From positions 1-23,538 of the forward strand of contig WIXG01000745.1 in the NCBI GenBank assembly GCA_009869945.1: DNA of 23,538 bases. The letters run 5' to 3'. A program made the position numbers and the translations under genes. The notes beneath the pieces are model-generated. The model saw nothing but the letters and a program-made list of their open reading frames with translations. It searched no databases and was not told where the DNA came from. Positions within the stretch are counted from its first letter, which is position 1; each line of letters begins with the position of its first letter. Shown piece by piece: positions 1 to 8,644 of the stretch. The DNA comes from Mesaphorura yosii (Eukaryota; Arthropoda; Collembola; Poduromorpha; Tullbergiidae).

Positions 1-130
1 GGGTTCCGACTTCGCATGTACCGGTTCGAAGGTTCAGGTACCAGTCTCTAACTTTGGGTTCCGGTTCTGTTGAAGGTTCCAGCGCACTGCATGGGTACTG
101 GTTCTGGTTCCAGAACTGGAATCGGAACAC
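1..130. repeat. Degenerate GGTTCC-rich minisatellite-like tract
   Basis: About eight imperfect GGTTC/GGTTCC words occur in the first 130 bases, mixed with TACC and ACTGG spacers. They have no fixed period. This looks like an old, diverged simple repeat that probably continues to the left of the window. No coding potential is seen. Confidence 0.5.
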
Positions 131-700
131 AAACAAGTACCCATGTGGGACCCAGAACCTATACAACATTACCATGTATCATCATTTTAGTAATCTGAGA
201 ACATTATGACGAATGAGCAGAATTTGTTCAGCTGCATTCATAGCTATGAGGAAAATTCTCTTTCGAGATGAGATCACATGTTCGTATTTCTAATATGCAT
301 TCATTTGAAAACTTGTTGTTTAGCAAGCATTTTCTTGCAAATATACGATTTAGAAAATTGTATTGGATGTTCCCCATAATCCACTGGGTCTTAGACTGTA
401 TTAATGATTCTTACCGCCGCCGAATTTATTTCCTACACTTTGAGAATTTCCTTCAGCTGTCCCCCCATAATACACTGGGACAGATTGTTTCGGTAATTTT
501 GCTCGTTGCGGAAATACGAAGTTGAAGTTCGCCGTGCTCCACGCCCACGCAAGAATTGAGTGATACCAGTCAGTAGTACGTTGTCCATACTGCTTGCGGT
601 CCACGGGATTCTTTGCGTAAATGTGGAGCACCCGAGATATGGGAGGTTAGATTCGGATCAGATGCCATTTTGGGTCACCCGGTTTTGTGATGACCCAACG
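131..700. other. No gene seen; one 16-nt imperfect direct repeat
   Basis: AT-rich, non-coding-looking sequence. The words at 373-388 (CCCATAATCCACTGGG) and 464-479 (CCCATAATACACTGGG) match at 15 of 16 positions and are 91 bp apart. They may be remnants of a small transposable element, but I see no terminal inverted repeats or transposase. The open frames here look random. Confidence 0.4.
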
Positions 701-739
701 CAAGTAAGGTATCATTGAAAAGCCCTCAGTCTTAGCTTG

Positions 740-1251
740 CCAATGCCGCAAACCGTACCTCTCCACGTTGACCTGGTGGCTCAGAATCGCCGGTCAAAGT
801 TGTCACGTTCAGCTTATGCAAAAACACATACCGTGCAGCTCACATTCTCTTTCCAACATAGTGCAGTGCCCAAAAACTTTCAAGCCAGAGGAACCACGTC
901 GTTCCCATACACAGCGGAAAGCCGAAGAAGGCTCTTGTCTGTCATGCGCGCCTCATTTTCGGGGGAAGGTCAGCCTGGCGAACCACAAACTGCGGGTCCA
1001 CAGTGCAGGCCAGCAGCGCCTGTTTGAGTGCGGAGTCTGCCATGTGAAATTCCTGCCACGTGAAAACGAGCCTATGCACTCCAACAAGAGATCGTACACG
1101 TGTGAAGTGTCGGGCGTTCAAGCAGGAGTCTCACGTCCGCCAACATCGCACGGGGGACCTGCCGTACGAAGATCGGCATCGCACACGTGCGCCCGGCTGC
1201 GGAAGGCGGTTTAGTTTGATCTGGAAGCTTGGCGTACATACAAGCATGTAG
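740..1251 (+). pseudogene. Decayed C2H2 zinc-finger remnant
   Basis: Translation gives broken zinc-finger units. One reads CLSC..HF..KVSLANHKLRVH (about 938-1000) and the next reads FECGVCHVKF with a partial His pair (about 1024-1080). After CEV (near 1105) the finger continues in a different frame as CRAFKQESHVRQHRTGDLPYE-like sequence up to about 1170, which fits a 2-bp loss in a GT-rich stretch. A last piece, GCGRRFSLIWKLGVHT, follows around 1195-1245 with its first Cys region altered. Linkers resemble the usual TGE/DKPY type but are degraded. No start codon and no intact multi-finger frame remain, so this is most likely a relic of a KRAB-less C2H2 gene rather than a working one. Confidence 0.6.
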
Positions 1252-1788
1252 AAAGAGACTGCATTTAAGCTAGTGCATTTCGCATTGTTAACCGATTGCA
1301 CAAGAAAGTAGAATAATTGCTATTAAATGCTTACGTTAAACATTCCGTTTAAACCAAACTACAAAAGTAATTATTTTATTTATTGAAGCACGCAAAACTG
1401 CAAAGTGATAAGAGATGAACTTCATTTGCGAGTTGCGGCCTTCAGAATCGAGAAATCATGCGCATGGGCATGAAAAGTTACGCGACTCTCTTCGCAATCC
1501 GTTCCTGATAGCTTCAGAAACGGAATTCATGCGTTTGGAATGCAAGTCAGTCCATAAAAATGTGCTGCCACGTCGTATTTTTCATTTACGGCGATACGCA
1601 CACAAGAATTGACAAGATAAACCGATAAGCCGGGCTTAACGCTGACTCTGAGCGTGAAATGATGAAATGCGGCTTAATCTGGTCGTGAGCTTTAAAGAGT
1701 GCCTTGGCTTTTGTACGTTGGCAGTTCCAAACTGGCATCGAATTGGGAGAATAAGTGCAGTAAATTGCGTATTGCGTTACCTGTTGCC
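1252..1788 (+). other. Intergenic / probable promoter and 5' UTR of the toxin-domain gene
   Basis: No coding sequence is recognised. An AT-rich stretch around 1360-1385 could be the 3' tail of the decayed zinc-finger gene. The reading frame of the next gene is open back to about 1699 but has no ATG before 1789, so the sequence just upstream is taken as 5' UTR. Confidence 0.35.
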
Positions 1789-4379
1789 ATGGCAGGAAGA
1801 AAAGGCAGAACCGCAAAACTGAAGGAGGCCCTCACCGATCCGAAGGTTCCCAGACACATCAAAGGCTGGCTGACTCAGGAGATCAACGACAAGCAGCGAA
1901 AGGGCCGAACGTACATTCGGAACCCGAAGGGCTACGAACTTGCTCATCAACGAGGCTTTGAGGCTGCGAAGGGGTTTGGTTACCAGTATTCCGTCTTCCA
2001 GAACAGAGACCTGCACCGACTCCAGCACAAATACGACAATCAGGGCAGGAAGAACAAGACTCCAGGCTGGTTCCTTGAGAAGACTGCGGCGGAGGCGCAG
2101 GCGAGAGAAAAGTACAGAACGGAAAATGAGATTCAGTTCTCCAGATACCAATCCTTGCCAAAACCGGGTAAAGTAAATTTAAAAATATACACTGCTTGCC
2201 TTGCCGCTGCCTCATTAAATTCTATTCCTCGTGATTAAACGAGTGAAATTAATTGTAAATTGTGCAGGTGGAGTCAAACTTGTGATTGGGCAGGCAGCGC
2301 CGACTCTTTTCGGGCGCCCCACGCCGACTTCGCCGGTTTCTAGCGTTGAGGTCAAAGGATCCAGGATCACTGTCTATTTCCAAGATGGGTCCACAGCCTC
2401 TTACGTCACCACCCTTTCGCCGGCCGAGCTTACCGATCTCCGCCGAGGAGTTCGCTGTCACCGGAAGGGCGTGAGCATATCGCTGGAGTTGGGCGATGGA
2501 GCCTACAACTGCCTGCTGGATGGGCTTCGCTCAGACTCTGCACTCCGTGAAACCTTGTTCAACGCCGACATGGTTCTGGGCGGACTCGCATTTGGCATCG
2601 ATTACTTCACTGGCGAGAAGTTTATGAGCAAAGTGCCGGGGTACCGCAACCATTTCGATGTCCGCACGGAGCTACTGTCGCTGTCCGGCATTAGTCGCCT
2701 TGGCTATGATAAATTCTCCACCATCCTCCCACATCCGACCTTTGAATTCAATCCTGGGCTGAGACTCATCAGGCAGGGCAGCACCATCGTCTTCGAAGGG
2801 CAGGAGCTGTGCATCACGACGCGGGGTGTGTACACGGACTGGATGGGAGATGTATACTACGACGACAAATTTGAGATTGGCGCGCATATGTTTCCCGTCT
2901 TGCACGACTGCTGCGACGCCAGTTTCTCATCGAGCTACGCCCTTTACAAACAGTTCTACCCGGAAATTGGCAAGGTGGCCGAGTACGCGAGGGTGATTTT
3001 ACTGCTGGGGCTTGACGGGCACGCGGGCCGCTCCGGGGATCCAGTCTACGTCGTCGAGAAGCACGTCGGGGGCGTGTCTCTCACGCGCAGCAGCCACCCG
3101 TCCATCCTCAAGCACAACGTCGCGCTGATCCGGGCCCAAGAAAGCCTGCTGGCCAACAAGACCAAGACTCCTGACTCGCGGCAGGCTGCCTTCATGGCGT
3201 ACACCCTCGCCAGGTCCTGGGAACTCACCGAGCTCGCCGCCAACATGGACACCGCCCTGCTTCTGTACATCTACGCCCTCGAAAACCTTCCAGAAAGGCA
3301 CTCGAAGGTTCCAGACATTTTCCTGCGGCTGGGCACCATCTTCTCGAAGTATGCGCACGCCATTTCCGAGCAGACAACGCGTCTGGTTGTCGACAGAATC
3401 ACCGAAGTCCGCGACGGGGACGCTCCACTGCACGAAAAGCTGAATGGGCTCGCCTACGAGATCGCGCTGGAGGAGTGCGACGACGCCGTGCTCTACAATC
3501 TGTACCTCGACGCGCTGCCGCCCGATTTCTCGAGTGAGGGGCTGCTTTCGGCGTGGTGCGACGCCGTCGTGCGAGACCCGGCGTTCGCCCAGTCGCTCCC
3601 GCCGTCTGCTAGGCGTTTGTTGGGCGCCTGGCAGCAGGAGCCCACGAACGTGAGCATCATCGAGCAGCTGGTGTCCACCTTGAAACAAAATAGCGGGTCA
3701 GCTCGGTTTCCGCTGGTCATCAGCCTCTTTCTTTATATGAAATCGGTCAACGTGCACGAGCAGCGAGTTGCTTCAGCATGGAACGGCCTCTCGGGCGCCC
3801 TGATCGACTCGATGACCTGCCTCGGTGAGTGTGTCGATCTTTTGCGAAGCGCTCCGGCAGGCACGGGCGGCCGATTCATTCCGCTGGTGTACCACAGCCT
3901 TGGACTCGCCCATTTGGTCATGGCGCTCGACAAGAATCTGCTGCTGGCTGACCGCGACTTTCGGACGTCCGCCTCTGCTCTCGCTAAAAACGAGTTTGAG
4001 GAGGCGTTGCAGGCGGCACACTCCGCAAAGGGTTACGGGGAGTCTGTTCTCTCAGTTCTTCCGCTCGATGGCCACTTGACGTACGGGAGGGCGTGCAAGG
4101 TGCTGGCGGACATTTACCGGGCGATGGGGAATCAGCCATACGCGCAAGAGTGGGGGCTGCTGGCCGAGAAGGAGAGGGTGGACGCACAGAAAGTGAGGAC
4201 ACGATTAACGATTGACATAATCTCCCTATTCAGGTAGTTGTCTAATTCATCCATTCAATTAACAGCTGCAGATTACGAGGGTTCCAGAAATCAGGGGTCG
4301 GGATGCTCCACAAAAACCCAACAGAAACCCACCCAATCCCCGACGCCGGAATTCTCGGAATTGTTGTGCAGTTCTTTGA
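1789..4379 (+). CDS. Bacterial polymorphic-toxin (Ntox8-like) domain fused to a long bacterial-like/TPR region; probable horizontally acquired gene
   Basis: Exon 1 is 1789-2167, exon 2 is 2268-4192 and a tentative exon 3 is 4266-4379. ATG 1789 has a good context (gccATGg) and is the first in frame. The exon 1/2 join is phase 1 with clean GT..AG (100-bp intron). Residues about 17-90 carry a charged helix (PRHIKGWLTQEIN), then YELAHQRGFEAAKG and RDLHRLQHKYD, with H53, R55, D74, H76 and H80 as likely active-site residues. I remember this pattern from bacterial polymorphic toxin type 8 (Ntox8) domains, thought to be nucleases. Exon 2 (residues 127-768) has a segment ADMVLGGLAFG..TGEKF..VPGY typical, to my recollection, of uncharacterised bacterial proteins, and ends in TPR-like helices near LADIYRAMGNQPYA. 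The usual toxin order is reversed, since the nuclease-like domain is N-terminal. The 3' end is uncertain: the donor at 4193 may join 4266 or 4272 (ending in a CaaX-like CAVL), join 4234 (a 41-bp intron ending VVV), or be read through to a stop at 4237. Confidence 0.7.
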
Positions 4380-4542
4380 ACACGCTGATTTCCTGATTAT
4401 CGGCGTCTCTACGAATTTACTCCACAATACTTAAATCAATGTCATAATCAACTAATGTAAACATGGTCGGTTATTTACTTGCAAGTAGTTCACCACATTA
4501 TTAATTAAATGCTTTTGTTACCACTGTTGTAACCCCGTCAAT

Positions 4543-4548
4543 AATAAA
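4543..4548 (+). terminator. Poly(A) signal AATAAA of the toxin-domain gene
   Basis: Canonical hexamer about 165 bases after the tentative stop at 4379. It is the first AATAAA downstream, lies before the truncated NB-ARC copy starts, and so separates the two units. Confidence 0.5.
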
Positions 4549-4581
4549 CGCGAGGATCGTGAACCCACTCCTCCGCACGCC

Positions 4582-5064
4582 TTAGTTACTGACTACGAGT
4601 CTGTGATTCCAGTGAGGGAGAACAAGATCCTTATTGCCCACGGCCAGGTCGTAGCACTTCAGGCTGCCAAGAGCATTGAAAACGTTTGCAAGTCCCCAGC
4701 GCATCTGCTCAAAACGTTGGCGTACTCTGACCCTGAGCTTATGACGGTGAAGTTCCTCCAGGAAGTGTTCAGGCAAGTGGTAAAAAGTGATGGCAACTTC
4801 GAGGCGAGTGTGGGTCTCCTGGAAAAGGTTAACGTGATTCAGCTGAAAAGAACCTTTCGTCATCGTCTATCCTTCGGCGTGAATAATTATCCGGAGGCGG
4901 CTCGAATAGCAGATTCACTGCTTTCAGTGTCCAAGTCGATGCTCGGCGGAACGCACGAAAGGACGGACAACATTTTTCGTTTGCTGTGGAGCCCAGACTC
5001 AGCTGCTGGTGATTCTGAACGAGTAAGGCACTACGGCTATGAGTACGAAGCATTTGCGCAATGA
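4582..5064 (+). pseudogene. Truncated, internally deleted copy of the NB-ARC/TPR gene
   Basis: The open frame (readable from about 4591, without an ATG at its edge) aligns with the 3' part of the intact gene at 5466-7205. Shared blocks include ILIAHGQVV versus LCIAHDPQVV, LLKTLAYSDPE versus LLRLLAYLDPD, and EASVGLLEKVNVIQL versus EASLTLLEKCKVIQL. The alignment then jumps straight to NYPEAARIADSLLSVSKSMLG versus NYTEAIRILESLLPVAKSVLG. About 340 bp of the parent (near 6645-6990) are missing, as are the CARD and P-loop exons. The frame nevertheless stays open to the stop at 5064, and an AATAAA follows at 5173. It is most likely a pseudogene. A short expressed decoy protein is a less likely alternative. 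Confidence 0.7.
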
Positions 5065-5172
5065 AGAGTGTAAAGACTTGAGCTCTCTCCGGCCAGCCGC
5101 CTTCCAGGCACGAATGCACACAGTATGCAATTTACGGGGAGGCGAAGGTTCATTTGCAAGCAATTTGCTGCT

Positions 5173-5178
5173 AATAAA
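5173..5178 (+). terminator. AATAAA downstream of the truncated NB-ARC copy
   Basis: Canonical hexamer about 110 bases after the stop at 5064, inside CTAATAAACTG. It would serve the truncated copy if that is transcribed. Confidence 0.4.
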
Positions 5179-5465
5179 CTGAATATACATCGAGAAGGCA
5201 AAAGCCCTGAACCACGAACGCCGAGTCTTTTTCTTGAATTGTAGTAAACACACATGAACAAACATAAGCGAAGGGATTTACTTTGCAGTTCGCAGTCTTC
5301 GTATCTTATCAGTGAGTGAATGTTTCAGAGCGAAGTCGATTGCATTCCTGCAGTGCAGCGTCAGAAGCAGGCTGTTCCCGTGTGAGTGTGCATGTTCGCC
5401 ATTTTGCAATTCGCATTCGCAAGGAATATCATAGCAGAAAACCAGACCGACTGAACAAGAGCACA
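5179..5465 (+). promoter_or_regulatory. Probable promoter/5' UTR of the CARD-NB-ARC-TPR gene
   Basis: This is the interval between the poly(A) signal of the truncated copy and the ATG at 5466. A TCAGTG word at 5309-5314 resembles the arthropod initiator (TCAGT), which would give a leader of about 155 bases. No TATA box is seen. The placement is inferred. Confidence 0.3.
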
Positions 5466-7205
5466 ATGTCCAATTTGGATCAGAACGGTATTTTTCACTC
5501 GGACTAGTAGTTTTAATTTAATTGCATTTTCAAACTGACCCGTAATTTCATTTCAGAGCGTGTCCGCATTCGAGATGTGATCTGCGCGGACGTCGTAGCG
5601 CTGAGGAAGTGGAGCGTTGTCCTGGACCACCTCGACTGCAAAGTAGTGGACATATTCAGGATAAAAGACATGCTGGAGAAGAACAGACAAGCCGAGGCGG
5701 TACTGGAGACACTCCAATTCACCAACTGCGGTCTGGGCCAAGTGCTGGAAGTGCTGCGTGGTCAGGGGCTCAATTCACTGGCAGGTAGAGTGAGAATTCC
5801 ATACTAACTCAATGCAATTAGTGCGCGTTCACGAGATTTAACTTCTTTGGGGGTGTCCACAGAAAATATTGCTGCCGACCGTCTATCCAACGTCACTTTG
5901 AACCCCGTCTGGTACGAAGTCGGCGAACTGCCACACGACTTTTCGGGGCGGGACTCCGAGCCCATTGCCATTCATAAACTGCTGGTTGAGTTCCATTCTA
6001 ACCGGTCCGTCGACACCAATATCGTCTGCATCAGCGGCCCAGCTGGCTGTGGGAAATCAACTCTGGCGAGGAAGTATGTATTCGACCACTTTGACAATTA
6101 CTACTCAGACGTTGTCTGGATCGAAGCACAATCGGTCGATTCCATGCGGTCTTCGTTCGAGGGGCTCGCAGCTGAGCTTAAATTGCCAGTAGAGAGTGGC
6201 GTTCGAAGGCTGGTCACCTCCGTCTACAGATTCTTCAACCGAAGAAAATGCCTCTTCGTCTTTGACGGGCTGAAGTCAATGGAGGACTTCTCCCAGTTCA
6301 GGCCGAAGATTACGAGTCCACTCTTCCAGACACCCCACCTGCTGATTACGAGTCGGAGCAGTGGGCTGGCTCCAGATCCAAAAAACGAGCTATGCATTGC
6401 TCACGACCCCCAGGTGGTGCTCAAAACTGTCAAGATCATTGGAAATGTGAGCAAGTCCGCAGTCAGACTGCTCCGACTGCTGGCCTATCTCGACCCAGAC
6501 AAGACTACGCTGAAGTTTCTGGAGGCAGTTTTCGGGCATTCAAAACCCTCCCTAATTCCTAGAGTCTTGGGGATGGCGAAGAAGAGCTCCGAACCTGAAG
6601 CGAGCCTGACTCTTCTGGAAAAGTGCAAAGTGATTCAGTTGACCAAGCAGTCGGTCATCATCGCTCCGCCAGTGCAGGAAGCCATCAGGTCGAGTCTAAG
6701 CGCCGAAGATGAGTCCTCAGTGCTCGACACAATGAAAAAGGCGCACGAAGTGTTGATTCAGACGGAAGGCGCTATAGGAGCCTTGACGCGTGAGTGCACC
6801 CTCCACCGACTCCACGTGCTTAGCCTTGATTTGAAAAGTATTTCGCTGAGGGACCACTTTGACCGACTTTGGTGTGACATCGGGTTTCGCAGTGATTCAT
6901 CGGCACTCTCAATCGCCCAGGATGGACACGCGATTCTCAAGTCGCGGTTTGGCGAGAACGAGAACGAGGTGACGATTTACCTGAGATTCAGAATAGCGTA
7001 CACGCACTGCCATCTGGATAATTACACGGAAGCGATTCGAATACTAGAGTCACTGCTTCCCGTGGCCAAGTCTGTGCTTGGCGAAAGACACTGGACGACA
7101 GTCAATATTCTTGATTTGCTATGGCGTACATGCAAAGGTGCTGGAAATCCCGAGCGGGCGAGTCACTACCTCAATGAACGCGACGCTTTGGTCGGAAAGC
7201 CTTAG
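5466..7205 (+). CDS. CARD-NB-ARC-TPR protein, CED-4/Apaf-1-like, with reduced ARC region (530 aa)
   Basis: Exons are 5466-5487, 5557-5784 and 5863-7205, with introns of 69 and 78 bp. All joins are phase 1 and keep the frame. Residues 8-84 form a six-helix death-fold, best read as a CARD (VVLDHLDCKVVDIFRIKDML, then QAEAVLETL). The NB-ARC ATPase follows: Walker A GPAGCGKST at 142-150, VVWIEAQ, Walker B CLFVFDGL at 213-220, and sensor LLITSRSS. Winged-helix-like sequence (LLRLLAYLDPD, LLEKCKVIQL) comes next, then kinesin-light-chain-like TPRs at about 456-530 (NYTEAIRILESLLPVAKSVLG). Such STAND proteins oligomerise on ATP exchange to drive apoptosis or immune signalling. Two oddities stand out. 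The helical lobe with the GLPL-type motif is essentially absent between TSRSS and LRLLAY. The MHD/HRLVQ-type position reads IAPPVQ. The tag stop at 7203-7205 lies 5 bp from the convergent ankyrin/SOCS stop. Confidence 0.85.
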
Positions 7206-7210
7206 CTAAC

Positions 7211-7942
7211 CTAAGCCAGCATCGGGCCTTCGCCTTCACTTTTGAATAAATAACTACAATTAATTCTGAAGAACTGATGACCGATCAAGGCCCCGCCTAA
7301 CTCCTTCAAGCCCTCCAGTGCAGCCGGCCGCACGCACTTCCAAACCGCAGCGCGGCAGAATTCACTGAGTTTCGGGGGAGCCGCCAACGCCTTGGCGAGC
7401 GACTTGGACTCGCTTTCGCTCAACTTCGCCCTTGCGCCAAAGGGCAGGCGTGGACGGAGCCCCGCCCGTAAGAGAACCTCCAGCATCTTCGTACTTTCAC
7501 CGGCACCGCTTCCGCTACCCATCACCGCCACGGCGAGCCCCATCGGGGTCATCCCGAGCTGGTCAACCAATTGTGGGTCCGCTCTACCTCGGAGGAGGGC
7601 TTGGGCGCAGTCCGCATCGCCAGCGGCGACGGAGAGGTGGAGCACCATCTGTTTCTTGGCCGTGAGGGGGTTCAGGTCGACGGAGGGTTCCTGCAGTAAA
7701 AGCTCCAGGCACTCTAGTCTGTCCGGGCTGTCATTGAGGATGATCCGGTGGACCGGGCCCTTCCCTGACGCCGTCTGCTGTAGGTTGAGGCGGACACCCC
7801 TCTCGATGAAGGCCTGGACCATTCTCGCGGTGAATTTGGAGGACTGGAAGAGGTGCAGGAAAGGAGTGCATCCCCTCCCTTCACGGTTCACGGCTGCATT
7901 TGCTTCTGAATTGCGGCTGCTGCTCTCGTCAGCTACCCCCAC
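7211..7942 (-). CDS. Ankyrin-repeat/SOCS-box (ASB-like) 3' exon, 5'-incomplete
   Basis: The frame encodes about four ankyrin repeats (GRGCTPFLHLF; GPVHRIILNDSPDRLECLELL; KQMVLHLSVAAGDADCAQALL; LGMTPMGLAVAV) followed by a SOCS-box-like segment (LSEFCRAAVWKCVRPAALEGL). ASB proteins use the SOCS box to recruit elongin B/C-cullin 5 and ubiquitinate a target bound by the repeats. No ATG precedes the first repeat. The frame opens at a GTG right after an upstream stop. A plausible splice acceptor (AATTCAG, exon from 7906) sits just before EANAAVN, so upstream exons are expected, but the sequence there is the decayed NB-ARC copy. Either the gene lost its 5' half or the first exons lie farther away, beyond the Stubble-like gene. 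No canonical poly(A) signal is seen just downstream on its strand. Confidence 0.65.
   Translation of the reverse strand: MGVADESSSRNSEANAAVNREGRGCTPFLHLFQSSKFTARMVQAFIERGVRLNLQQTASGKGPVHRIILNDSPDRLECLELLLQEPSVDLNPLTAKKQMVLHLSVAAGDADCAQALLRGRADPQLVDQLGMTPMGLAVAVMGSGSGAGESTKMLEVLLRAGLRPRLPFGARAKLSESESKSLAKALAAPPKLSEFCRAAVWKCVRPAALEGLKELGGALIGHQFFRINCSYLFKSEGEGPMLA
7245..7250 (+). terminator. Poly(A) signal AATAAA of the CARD-NB-ARC-TPR gene
   Basis: Located 40 bases after the stop at 7205. It lies inside the C-terminal coding region of the convergent ankyrin/SOCS exon, so the two transcripts would overlap as sense-antisense. Confidence 0.6.
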
Positions 7943-7954
7943 CGGTCGTTCTCA

Positions 7955-8625
7955 CCCACGCCAACAAGGTTGATGAGCCGTGAACAAAGAGAAACTCGAC
8001 CATGCACCTCGGGTCTTCAGTGGTAGTCTCACCAAGAAAATAGCACACTGCAGGAAGAAAATAATCTCGCCCGTCGCAGGGTAGGTTTCTCCCAGCACGG
8101 ACTTGGACACCGGAAGCAGTGACTCTGCGACCCGAATCGCTTCTGGGAAGTCATTCGTGTCGTACGTGGCGCAGGCTTTCCTGGAAGCCACGTGAATGCT
8201 CGTTTCGCTTTGAGGCTGCTCGCCCATGCCCTCCCCAGAGCGGGCTCGGAGAATTTCCAGCGCACGCTGAGCGACTGGGAGGGCCAAAGAGAACTCTCGA
8301 TCATAGAAACGCATGTAAAGGAGCTCAAAGTTGTCCTTAAGTGAAGTGCGTGTACTCTTCAGATCGAGGCGAAGGATGTGGAGTCGGTGGGCAATGCCCT
8401 CCTGGATCAAGACCAAGGCTCCTTCAGCACCCTCACCCTGCTTCTGAATCCACGCCTCGTGTGTCTTTTGCACTGCCAAGAGCACGGCGGACTCTTCTAT
8501 GGCCCGACCTGATGACTTCCTGCACTGACACGGACGGATGTACACGGTGGGCCTGCTTAGCTGAGTCAGTTTGGGCTTTTCCAGGGCGGTCAAATTCGAC
8601 TCGAAGTCACTGCGAACTTTGACAG
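7955..8625 (-). pseudogene. Decayed NB-ARC/TPR family copy
   Basis: The minus-strand frame matches residues about 330-510 of the intact protein. Matching blocks are LTALEKPKLTQLSR versus LTLLEKCKVIQLTK, HRLHILRLDLKSTRTSLKDNF versus LHRLHVLSLDLKSISLRDHF, and FPEAIRVAESLLPVSKSVLGE versus YTEAIRILESLLPVAKSVLGE. The CARD and nucleotide-binding parts are absent. After VLGETYPATGE the TPR reading is lost in this frame, and similarity seems to resume in another one (TEDPRCMVEFLF versus NPERASHYLNE), which indicates an indel near 8040. That last piece could instead be an ankyrin exon of the neighbouring ASB-like gene, because it is preceded by a good acceptor (TTTTCTTCCTGCAG). No start codon or promoter can be supported. 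Confidence 0.65.
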
Positions 8626-8644
8626 TGCTTGACCAGTGCTGGAG

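Noticed and set aside
401..631. Minus-strand frame considered as a transposase fragment
   Set aside because: No DDE, HTH or other transposase motif could be pointed to. Only the short direct repeats hint at a mobile element.
2999..3688. 229-codon minus-strand open frame
   Set aside because: It is fully antisense to exon 2 of the toxin-domain gene, which has motifs, splice sites and a consistent frame.
1789..4237. Bacterial contamination as the source of the toxin-like gene
   Set aside because: The coding region is split by an intron with proper GT-AG borders and matched phase, carries an AATAAA, and is contiguous with animal genes.
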